NCBI RefSeq assembly: GCF_002994745.2
Contig: NC_037094.1
Span: forward strand, 14,879,001 to 14,943,000
DNA from: Rosa chinensis
Lineage: Eukaryota; Streptophyta; Magnoliopsida; Rosales; Rosaceae
Length of the DNA stretch: 64,000 nucleotides
Direction of reading: 5' to 3'
The notes beneath the pieces were generated by a model. The model searched no databases. It worked only from the letters and a program-made list of their open reading frames with translations, and was not told the origin of the DNA. Both the position numbers and the translations under genes were made by a program. Position 1 is the stretch's first letter. Each line of letters begins with the position of its first letter. Below are positions 11,931 to 21,907 of the stretch, piece after piece.

Positions 11931-12617
11931 AAATTTGATAGGAGGTGTAAAAAATATAGGAGGTCAAGTAAGTAGATTTGGAGGTTACAATAGAAAAAAT
12001 CAAGAAGAAAATATCAAAATAGGTGTGTTTTGGATATCTATAGTTTAGTGATTGGATTCGTTCCATTTTTTTATTTATAAATTATTATTCAATAATCAAT
12101 CTCACAATAAATTCATATACTTTTATTTAAGGAAAAACTAGATCAATAGAATATCAAATGACTAATGGTTTTCCACTTAAATTAGTTCTTACAAGTGAAC
12201 TAGAGAATAACTGATTCCAGTTATTAAATTACATCCCATAAATGAGATTATGCAAATTTCAAATTTGTAAAAGTCCTCTGCAGAATAAATTTATAAAGAT
12301 GCACATAGTATGATAAAATTAGATGTTGGTCCACTTTCCCTTACCCTTCATTCCTATCAAGAATTCAAGATGTGCTTAATGTGGTGCAAAGAAAGTCTCA
12401 AACATTGAAACCCAATAAAATACACAGATCCATACATCATCAGCCCAATCTTCTCTTACCATCAAAACCATACAAATGAACTCATTTGACTCTGATCTAG
12501 TCACTAACACAAATTTCCTTCATCCTGTCTGTCCCCAGAATCAGGTAAGGACCCCTACCTTGCCCGTGGAGCGAAGCACCTAATTGTATTTCCACCGTTC
12601 AGTTCATGCCTTCTGTC

Positions 12618-13241
12618 TAGGGCTGCCATTTGGTTTGGTAATTACCAAACTGACCGAATACCAACCGATGTTTTAGGTTTGGTAAACCGACTTGTTGGTA
12701 ACCAAGACAGATAAAACAGAAATCGAAAATTACCGAAAAAGTTGGTTTGGTTTTGGTAAATACCGAATCTACCGATTATCTAAATATTAGATTTATATAC
12801 TATAATTTTCAATACACATACATGTATATTAAGAAATAAACATAAAAACTTTTATAATAGTATGAACATTACTACATATACTACATTAATAGTACATGTA
12901 TTTTAAGTAACCTAGTCAAAGATGGTTAAATAACTTAGTTTTATTGAAAATTGCTAGAACTTGATGTCATATATACAAAAGAAAGCTATAATTAGTAGAT
13001 GAATATAACGTTTATGACTATAAAATTCAAACACCTAGTTTTGTTCATTCTAATTTATATTATAAAGAATTAGTTATTCTAAAGTTAGTAATACCGAAAA
13101 CCGAAATACAGAATTTGGTAGATATAATTAAAAACCGAAAATTTTGGTTGGTAATTGGTAGCTCAGTTTTGAAACCGAAAGCTTTGATTTTGAAGTTAGT
13201 AATACCTATAACCGATTTGAACCGACCGAGTGACAGCCCTA
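12618..13241. mobile_element. hAT-type MITE, 624 bp
   Basis: The ends are TAGGGCTGCCA and its inverted partner TAGGGCTGTCA (10 of 11 bases). The flanking 8-mers CTTCTGTC (12610-12617) and CCTCTGTC (13242-13249) match at 7 of 8 positions, the hAT duplication length. The interior is AT-rich, has many GGTTTGGTA / ACCGA motifs and encodes no transposase. The element sits about 0.3 kb upstream of the first phosphatase gene; the corresponding site in unit 2 (near 16475) is empty. Confidence 0.85.
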
Positions 13242-13527
13242 CCTCTGTCCATACAAAACAAATGTATTTCCACCGTTCAGTTCATGCTCTTCTGTCCATA
13301 CAAAACAAATGAACTAATCAAAGATTTCGTACAAGTGTACAACACCACAAAAATTGAAAACACATCCCAAATTTTCACCACATAAATTCATAAAACACAC
13401 CGAGAGCACCCGATTTGATTTGACACTTGATCTTCATATGCACATGAAAGAAACATCTCAGCAATCTTGCAGATGCCTATATGTGGCTAGAACTAGAAGT
13501 TGTTCAAACTAGTGGTGAGTGCTACTC

Positions 13528-15414
13528 ATGGCAGTGACTCAATTGTGCTCTTCTGCTTCCTTGTTTTACATGTCCTGCTTCCCCAAAAATGCGACTCTTT
13601 CTTCACCTATCCAATTTTCTCAACAAAGGGTTGTTAGTTTTAATACAGTTATATGCTGTGCGAGCCCCAGGGATACTATTGAACATTCTGGTAATGGGTT
13701 TGGTGGTCTTCCTGAAAAACTGTACTCTCATAGAGAATCAGGTACTAGTAGTAGTACTAGTACTAGTATTAATAAAGTTGCACCTCCAAGGCCTCGCCGG
13801 ATCATTTTGGTTCGGCATGGGCAGAGTGAAGGAAATGTGGATGAGAGCGTCTACACTAGAGTTTCTGATCCAAAGATCCGATTGACCGAGAAAGGTATGG
13901 CTGATGCTGAGGAATGCGGGAAGAGGATCAGGGAGATGATTGAAAAAGACAAAGTGCATGATTGGAAGGTCTACTTCTATGTGTCTCCTTATAGAAGAAC
14001 AGTTGAAACACTCAAGGGGTTAGGGAAAGCATTTGAGCGCTCAAGAATTGCTGGCATGAGAGAAGAACCTCGCCTAAGAGAGCAAGATTTTGGTAAGTGC
14101 ATTCCATATAGGGTTAGTTCAGGTTAGCAGCTTCAACATTAGGGTACACCATCTAGATGACAAGTCTAATTACATCCCAAAACAAATCTCGTAACTTCTA
14201 GTGTTCAAGTTTTCAGATGATAGGAAGGAATTCGTATTTAAGATGAGATAAAAGGAAATACATATTTCATCTATGCAGGGGCCAATTCAGTATATTTGTC
14301 CCCCAACAATTACTCTTACAACCCATAGAAGACCAATGAAGCTTATAGTTGTTCTTTCTAGGCCGGTATTGACATACTTTTATCTTGCTAATGATGCTAA
14401 AATTTAGATCGATAGTTTGACAACATAATATGTCAAATTGTCTAGCAGGAGAGAAAAACTTCGGTTTTCAAAGCATGATAGTTTTCTAAATGTGAATTAC
14501 TCAACAGAAATATTTTAACAGATTTTGGTCTTGTACTCTTGTTACACTCTTTGTATTTTAAAGGGAATTTTCAGGATAGGGAGAAGATGAGACTTGATAA
14601 AGCTATGCGTATGCTTTACGGTCGATTCTTTTACCGGTTTCCTAATGGGGAATCTGCAGCTGATGTTTATGATAGGATTACAGGTACACAGAGCTTCTCC
14701 ACAATTTACCAATTTTTGTTTTCATTGGATTAGTGTAGTAATGGTTTCATGCTGTGAAATGTGAATTGCAGGATTCAGAGAAACATTGAAATCGGATATT
14801 GATGTGGGAAGGTTTCAGCCACCAGGGGAGAGAAATTCAAACATCAACTTGGTGATAGTTTCGCATGGCCTAACGCTGAGAGTGTTTCTGATGAGATGGT
14901 ACAAGTGGACAGTGGAGCAGTTTGATGGCCTCAACAACTTTGGTAATGGAAGCATGGTTGTTATGGAAAGAGGCTACGGTGGAAGGTACTAATCTTGGAT
15001 CCTGGTTTGAACCCAACTTGAATAAAAAACGCACCTTCGGATCATGTTTACAATCTCTCTTGCATTAGATTAGCGTAGAAAGAACTGTCAACTGAAACTC
15101 TGTTTAAAATTTGCAGGTACAGCTTGTCAATACACCACACAGAAGAAGAGCTAAGAGAGTTTGGATTCTCGAACGAAATGATAGTTGATCAGGAATGGTA
15201 GGTGAATCAGAACCGAGTTGATGATTGTTTTCAGCTGCCTTGCTAGTTCTGTTGCTCTCATTGATCAGTTTGATGTGTGCAACTAATTGTGTTTGTTTTT
15301 GTTGTTGGGGTTGCGGTAAAATGAATCAGGCAAAAATATGCAAGAATTGGAGAGCTGAACTATGATTGTCCAACGCTAAACTCCTTCTTCACCCACTTTG
15401 GTGAAGATGATTGA
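13528..15414 (+). CDS. Phosphoglycerate-mutase-like histidine phosphatase (AT74/AT74H type), copy 1
   Basis: Exons are 13528-14092, 14564-14683, 14772-14985, 15117-15197 and 15330-15414. All introns are GT-AG, and joining them gives 354 codons plus stop with an open frame. The product belongs to the histidine phosphatase superfamily. The catalytic RHG motif is at residues 96-98 (context LVRHGQSEGN), and a second conserved His lies in VSHGLTLR. The first 60 or so residues are rich in Ser and hydroxylated residues, resemble a plastid transit peptide, and precede the enzyme core. The true substrate of this plant family is not established; the name reflects homology, not proven glycolytic activity. 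I chose the ATG at 13528 because it aligns with the internal Met of copy 2. Compared with copy 2, a 4-base insertion near 15409 creates an early TGA and removes the acidic tail. Copy 2 lies 1.4 kb downstream in the same orientation. Confidence 0.93.
15003..15046 (-). pseudogene. Decayed tRNA-Trp relic in intron 3 of copy 1
   Basis: Intron 3 of copy 1 contains TTTGAACCCAACTTGAAT followed by ACGCACCTTC. This aligns with the 3' half of the intact antisense tRNA-Trp in intron 3 of copy 2. The anticodon, D arm and 5' acceptor strand are missing, and the T-loop carries substitutions. It is therefore a truncated remnant of an ancestral intronic tRNA gene. Confidence 0.75.
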
Positions 15415-16793
15415 TGATGGTACGGTTGGGGAGAAGTACTAGTTAAACAAGATCCAGATCAAAAGAAGATCGAAGAAGAACATACAATTGAATGTAATTC
15501 CTGCAATTGCATCGTATTGAAAAAGGGCCTAGAAGTGTACTGATTGTGTTTATCTTGCACTTGCCCCCCTATAGGGTACTTCAGATTCTGTCTTTTAGGT
15601 GAGCAAACTTTTACATTTTAATAAAAAATAAGACAGTATCTAGAAACACTATAAAACTCCACAGCAAGAAGCAAAATTCAAGTTATCAATAAAGATGATC
15701 TACCATTAATTCAACTGAGCAAGGGAGGGAAGAAGCATGCTGCTGTAAAGCGTGTGAAGTGCAAGAAGGAGCTAGCAGGATGGAATTGTCTTAGAAACTC
15801 TCTTTGCGGAGGATAGGCTCATAGACAGAATAAGTGTCTCGAGTTTGATTTGATTATTTTCGGGATTAGAATCAAGTAGTGGTCATTCTGTTGCTGCTTT
15901 TAGGCAGATCATCATGTTATATATATCCCTAATGAGACATAACTCATACAACTAATCACTTTTATGCATCGCTTAGTTACAACTTTATATTGTTCAACTA
16001 ATCAATTTTCAATTTGCGGAAGTTCTCTCTACAACAAATTTACCAAGATGCATCTAGTAATGATAAAAATTAGAAAGTTCAGCCACTTTCCCTTATTCCT
16101 ATCAAGATATGCATGTTGTGCAAAAGTCTCAAAACCAAGTCCAAACTGAAACCCAATAAATACACAGATCCATAGATCACCAACCCTGTCTTCTCTTACC
16201 TTCAAAACCATGCAGATTAACCAGACTGATATCAATATTCCAATTTGATTCTAATCTAGTCACCAACAAATATATACTTCACCCTGACTTTTCCAAGAAT
16301 CAAATGGGATATATACTTTTCTTTATGCTCAGCTCATTCAACAACTCATCCCAGAAGACACATCAATTGGGACCCAAAGGTACTATGCAGAATAGGGTCC
16401 CCTCTAGTTAGGACAAAAATCTTGGCCCGGGAGGGAAGCACCTAACTCCATTTCCATCGTTCAGTTCATGCCCTTCTGTCCAAACCAATGAACTAATCAC
16501 AAGATTCACAACCCAACAAAAATTAGACAAAAAGGTCCCCTCCTCCGTTTTTCACCACTAAAACATACCAATCAGATGAAGTTCAAACCAACTCATACAC
16601 CAAGAGCACTTGATTTGAATTGACATTTGATATATGATGTGGTGCATATACATAAAAGCTCCAACAAGAAAATTGGAGCTGTATTTCTCTTTGAAACTGA
16701 GGCAGGCTCAAGTAGCCCCCCATCTTGGACCATACTGCAGATGCATATATATATATGACTAGAAGTAGTTCAAACTAATGGTGAGTTCTACTC

Positions 16794-18603
16794 ATGGCAA
16801 TGACTCATCCATGCTTTTCTGCTTCCTCGTTTTACATTTCTTGCTTCCCCAAAAATGCAACTCTTTCTTGGCCTATCCAAGTTTCTCAACAAAGGGTCTA
16901 TGATTTTAATAAAATCCAAGCCTGTGCAATCCCCAGGGATATCATTGAACATTCTGGTAATGGGTTTGCTGGTTTTCCTCAAAAGGATTACTCTCATAAA
17001 GAATCAGGTACTAGTACCAGTAAAACTAAAAGTCCACCTCCAAGGCCTCGGCGAATAATTCTGGTTCGGCATGGGCAGAGTGAAGGAAATGTGGATGAGG
17101 GAGTTTACACAAGAGTTTCTGATCCAAAGATTGGATTGACAGAGAAAGGTGTGGTAGATGCTGAGAAATGTGGGAGGAGGATCAGGGAGATGATTGAGGA
17201 AGACCAAGTGCATAATTGGAAGGTCTATTTTTATGTTTCTCCTTATAAAAGAGCAGTTGACACACTCAAGGGTTTAGGGAAATCATTTGAGCGCTCAAGA
17301 ATTGTTGGCATGAGAGAAGAACCTCGCTTAAGAGAGCAAGATTTTGGTAAGTGCATGTCATTTAAGCCCAATGACGCATGTTAAGTTTATTATTCTTTTT
17401 CTAGGCCGATGTTGATATGGTGTTATCTTGCTAGACATGTTTAGATTGATAGTTTGACAACATAACATGCCAAGTTGTTTAGCAAGATAGAAATTTTTTG
17501 TTTTGAACTGTGTTCTACATGTGCATTTAATAAGAGAAGATGAACTTATTTTGGTTTTGCTACACATCTGTATCAAAAGGGAATTTTCAGGATAGGGAGA
17601 AGATGAGAGTGGAGAAAGCTATCCGCATGCGTTATGGTCGGTTCTTTTACCGGTTTCCTAATGGGGAATCTGCAGCTGATGTTTATGACAGAATCACAGG
17701 TATTTTTTTTTTTTTTTTTTTTGAGACAGAATCACAGGTATGGTTTCTCTTGAACTTATCAAATTATTGCATTGATCACATTGAGTTTATCAGGACAAAT
17801 GGTTTTTAGAAATTGAAGCATTATACTGTTGTCATTTCAGGATTCAGAGAAACACTGAAATCGGATATTGACGTGGGACGGTTTCAGCCACCAGGGCAGA
17901 GAAACCCAAACATCAACTTGGTGATAGTTTCACACGGCTTAACTCTGAGGGTGTTTCTGATGAGATGGTATAAATGGACAGTGGAGCAGTTTGAGAGACT
18001 GAACAACTTTAGTAATGGAAGCATGGTCGTTATGGAACGAGGCTATGGTGGAAGGTAAGGTTTACTAAACATACAGGATCATCAGTAGCATTTGATAGAA
18101 AAATATGTGCAAAAAACATAAAAAAAATGTGGGATCTGAATCAGGATTTGAACCCGACGTGAATCGAACACGCAACCTTCTGATCTGGAGTCAGACGCGC
18201 TACCATTGCGCCACGGATCCATTGATAATCGTAGCTTCTGTCAACCAGTATATAAAAGTTACTAATTGAAAGATCTCTGTGAATATTGGCAGGTACAGTT
18301 TGTCAGTGCACCACGAAGAAGAAGAGCTAAGGGAGTTTGGATTGTCAGATGAAATGCTAACTGATCAGGAATGGTAGGTGATCCAGAACTTAAGTTGACG
18401 AATACTATTAGCTTTGTTGCTTTCATTGATGTCCTTAGTAAGTATTTAACCGATTGGGTGTTGGTTTGTTGGGTTGTGATGAATGGTGTAGGCAAAAATA
18501 TGCAAAACCTGGGGAGCTGAACTATGACTGCCCAACGCTAAATTCCTTCTTCACCCACTTTGGTGAAGACGATGATGGTGCAGCTGAGGACGAGGAGTAC
18601 TAG
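16794..18603 (+). CDS. Phosphoglycerate-mutase-like histidine phosphatase (AT74/AT74H type), copy 2
   Basis: Exons are 16794-17346, 17580-17699, 17841-18054, 18293-18373 and 18492-18603. The joined frame is open for 359 codons plus stop, and internal exon lengths (120, 214, 81) equal those of copy 1. The catalytic RHG is at residues 92-94, and the second His is in VSHGLTLR. The N-terminus looks like a plastid transit peptide, and the C-terminus ends in an acidic tail (GEDDDGAAEDEEY). The 5' splice site of intron 2 is duplicated 38 bp downstream by a poly(T) insertion; use of the second site would shift the frame. Intron 3 carries a tRNA-Trp gene on the opposite strand. Phosphatase activity follows from family motifs; the substrate is unknown. 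Confidence 0.93.
17687..17741 (-). mobile_element. Poly(T) micro-insertion with 17-bp target-site duplication across a splice donor
   Basis: GACAGAATCACAGGTAT is present at 17687-17703 and again, perfectly, at 17725-17741. Between the copies are T20 and GA. The repeat spans the end of exon 2 and the GT of intron 2, so there are now two identical donor sites (exon ends 17699 or 17737). Copy 1 of the gene has neither the repeat nor the T-run. The structure equals a retroposon of which only the poly(A) tail was inserted, in minus orientation. Confidence 0.75.
18149..18220 (-). tRNA. tRNA-Trp (CCA)
   Basis: The minus strand starts GGATCCGTGGCGCAATGGTA and folds as a full cloverleaf. The acceptor GGATCCG pairs with CGGGTTC, with wobbles. 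The anticodon loop is CTCCAGA with anticodon CCA. The T arm contains GTTCGATTC. Length is 72 nt with discriminator A. The gene lies entirely inside intron 3 of phosphatase copy 2, antisense to it. Internal A and B boxes would allow Pol III transcription towards the phosphatase exon 3. Confidence 0.95.
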
Positions 18604-18805
18604 TTAAACAACATATAACCCTAGCAGTTAGTTCATATCATTGATTATACAAGCAGATTACCTATAACGCTTCATTCAAATTAATTCTTTGTAGTTCTGA
18701 ATGAACATTCAAAATTCTTTAACAATTACAATAGGGATCCAAATACCAGAAACCATATACGGTACAACAGGACAGTAATTAATAAAAATAAAAATAATTA
18801 GAGAG

Positions 18806-18878
18806 TGGAGATGCGGGGTATCGATCCCCGTACCTCTCGCATGCTAAGCGAGCGCTCTACCATCTGAGCTACATCCCC
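18806..18878 (-). tRNA. tRNA-Ala (AGC)
   Basis: The minus strand begins GGGGATGTAGCTCAGATGG and is 73 nt long. Acceptor GGGGATG pairs with CATCTCC. The anticodon stem CTCGC/GCGAG encloses TTAGCAT, anticodon AGC. The T arm holds GGGGATCGATACCCC. It lies about 0.2 kb past the stop of phosphatase copy 2. Confidence 0.95.
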
Positions 18879-19308
18879 ATGTTGTTTAAGTTTCACTCAT
18901 GTTTATAATAATAGTGTTTTTTTTTAAATCGCTTTCACGGTGACTTTTTCCCAAAGTAACAAATACTATACCGGATACTCAATAAATTATGACGATCTTA
19001 AGTTTTTTTTTTTTTTCTCGATTACATTCAAAGATACTTTCTTGAAGATGTGTAGGAAGCATAGAATACTTAAAAGTATATTACGTATATTTTCTATGAA
19101 ATAAAATATTGGAAATCTGTATTTGATGTTCACAGTTCACACTTGATTATAAAGGAAAGTTTCAGAGATATCAGGAAACCCTACACTAATTACAAAAGGA
19201 AATTAAACTCCAAGGATATTATGAAAATTAGTGCGAGTATCGATTCTCCTGCATGTGACGAGATCTCAAGAAGAAGAAGAAGAAGATTAAGAAGAAGAGC
19301 AGCCGAGG

Positions 19309-19578
19309 ATGAGTGATGAGTGCTGTATCTGCTTGGAAAGTTTGAACTCGGTGAGGGAGGTTTCCCAGACAGCTTGTAAGCATAGGTTTCACAGGACTTG
19401 TATCGAGTCCTCGCTGCGCTTCAGTGATTCATGCCCACTTTGCAGGAGGAGGGCAACTCCCACCACTTTGCTGCCGCGGCAGGAGTGTGAATACCTTTCC
19501 TTCTTCCTCATCCTCCTCGGTTTTGTGATTTTAGTACACATGTTAATATCAGGGGATTCAAATGTTTTTGGGAGGTAG
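19309..19578 (+). CDS. Small membrane-anchored RING-H2 protein, probable E3 ubiquitin ligase
   Basis: The 89-residue protein has a RING-H2 finger near its N-terminus. Zinc ligands are C5, C8, C23, H25, H28, C31, C42 and C45, i.e. the C3H2C3 order ending in CPLC. A hydrophobic segment at about 63-80 (FFLILLGFVILVHML) would anchor it in a membrane as a short tail. RING-H2 proteins recruit E2 enzymes; no substrate domain is visible in such a short chain. The ATG at 19309 is the first in frame after a purine-rich leader (GAAGAAGAAG). A decayed RING sequence at 43807 has the similar stretch ACIESWL in place of TCIESSL. Expression is unproven, and the gene could be a truncated duplicate of a larger one. 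Confidence 0.72.
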   Translation: MSDECCICLESLNSVREVSQTACKHRFHRTCIESSLRFSDSCPLCRRRATPTTLLPRQECEYLSFFLILLGFVILVHMLISGDSNVFGR

Positions 19579-20150
19579 GGAAGCAACGATTCTGTTAAAT
19601 TTGTATTTGTATGACTTGTGGAGGGATAAAGATCAAATTTCAATTTATGTAATTAGTAAGGACAGATGTATGTCTCATTAGTATTCTTCCAACTCTATCG
19701 CGTAGGATTTTGCTTTAGATGTGTGTGGCAAGGCTAGCTTGCCTAGCTATGCTGAATTTGAGTATGAAAACAAGGCTGTTGGAACCTGTCGCAGCCACTA
19801 TACCAATGTAGCTCTCATTTGAGCCTCAGCTGGTTCTGCCTTCTAATGCACTAGCACCAGCACATGAGGATGACCTTCTGTTGTCTGTTGATTGAATTGA
19901 GCAAGGGATATATGGAAGAAGGGTAAGAAGATAGAGTGGTGTCTATGGACGCTGTCTCTGTGTGTGGTATTCTCATACACGGAATAAGCATCCTGAGTTT
20001 GATTTTGGTTGTTTTCAGGACTAGAATCATGACACTTTCTGCTGAATTCTTCGGGTAGATCACCATGTTGTATCCCTAGTGAGGCTTATAACTCATACAA
20101 CTACTCAGTTTTACGCATTGTTAGTTACAAGTTTATATTGATATGCACGC

Positions 20151-21907
20151 TAGTTTTCCGTACGTATCTATAACCAAGTGGAAACATCCTCCTGCTTATA
20201 ATGAAATCCAATCCATGTAAGCTGTTCTTTGAATGGAGAAGCTGAAAGAAAAGAAGAGCCCTGAAATCAACTTGAAACCAAGGATAGGACTATGCCAGAG
20301 ATGATGTAACGCGTTCTGCTTACTCACATAACAGGATTTCCAAATCTGTTAAGACCCAAAACTTCCTCAAGAGTCCCACCCAATATGTTGAAAACTAAAA
20401 AGTGCGAGCACCATCATAACCAATACCCCCAATAGAATCACGGTATATTAACTCCACAGAAAACTCACAATAAAGTTGTTCCTTCCACAGCTAAATTGTT
20501 AAAAAGAAAATTTTAATTACATTCCAACATCAAACACCATCAGGCAGTGAAAAAAAAAATACAAAATCATCCTCTTCAACACAGTATAAGATGCTCTGGA
20601 ATCAAAAGTATAGACAACAGCCTTGAAGGCTCGGTTACAGAAAGAATTGGGCTGAAATACCAATTGGTTCCCTGTCAACTTGACCTGAGACATGGAAGAA
20701 CCGGCAGGTTCTCGGACCTTGACATGCCAACAGCGGAAGTAGCAGAACCTTACTTTCATACACCTTTACCCAGAACTGATTTCAAATCTCAGTCAAAAAT
20801 CCCAAACTTTCTCCAGAGCTGCACAAAATTAAGGCAAAGGTTAGATCTTTAACAATATCAGGCTGCATCCAATAGCCACTAACAAGAAGCAAGAAAAGGA
20901 ACTCCATTTCCATGAGGAATACATCATTACGCATGGGCTCTTCTTATTTTGCACAAGGGAAAAAAAGGGTAAATAACATACAAACAGGAAATACTCAGAT
21001 AAAACTAAACTTCATTGTGAGTGGCAAAACCCTGTTATTATTAATATGACAAAACTAATGACACATAGTGAAAAAAATTTCCTCTAGAATTGCAAAAATA
21101 TCAAAGCTGAACATAAGAAAAGCTTAAGAGATGAAGAATGGTGAGTCCCACATACAGGGGATCCTCAGGACAAACTATATCCCACAGATCCTTCACTTCC
21201 CCATACAATTTATACTCTTGTTTATTCCATCCACACCACCAACAAGAAGAGGATTGACACAACATCTCCACAAGGGCAATGCTTTTTCCTCCCTCCAAAT
21301 TACACATAATACTTCTCAACAAGCATACAAGTGTACAACTCAAGAGACTAGTCCAGTGCTAACCATATAATACCATATTATTTTGCACTTTTGAACTACA
21401 CAATAGTTCTAACATGGCCAAATCATTTACACAAACCAGGATGGGACCAAATTACATGCCAAAATCAAAACGACCATATAGAAATAGCCAACTCCCATCG
21501 TACAACCAGCTGTCCAAAAATCTCATCTCATTCAACCAATAACCACTATACCAAATATTAGTCAGTCCTATATTGCTAAAGTCCCATACTACCATTCAAC
21601 ATGAACTAAGAATATTCCGTACTTCCATCAAACCAAACTAAACATGCAATATTCTGAATTTTATAACAGAACAAAAGTTGAACAAATATATCTAATGCCT
21701 CTATAGCCTCTACTAACCTAAACCTGGGGTGAATCCAATCAAACTAAAACTTCATCAGGGGATTCCCACCTTGGTTTAGATGGTAAGAAGACCACAAAAT
21801 TACCGACTATGATTAAATGAGACTATAGTGAACAGGAGGAGGGAAAGAGAGATAGAAAGACAGACCCATTAGAGCATCATTTCCCACACTGTGGATACTA
21901 TTAACTT
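20151..21907. other. Intergenic and probable 3' UTR of the BTB gene
   Basis: No independent gene is recognised. The part next to 21908 would be the 3' UTR of the minus-strand BTB gene. An AATAAA on the minus strand at 21221-21226 is one possible poly(A) signal. Confidence 0.4.

Larger units (their letters stand above)
12280..16020 (+). repeat. Tandem duplication, unit 1
   Basis: Upstream sequence (12280-13500), the five-exon phosphatase gene and its 3' flank (about 15790-16020) all have counterparts in unit 2. By eye the flanks are diverged but colinear. This unit gained a MITE at 12618-13241 and lacks the RING gene and tRNA-Ala found in unit 2. Confidence 0.85.
16025..20150 (+). repeat. Tandem duplication, unit 2
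   Basis: This is the counterpart of 12280-16020. It contains phosphatase copy 2, an intact tRNA-Trp in intron 3, and then, between the gene and the shared 3' flank (about 19930-20150), tRNA-Ala and a RING gene absent from unit 1. Confidence 0.85.
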
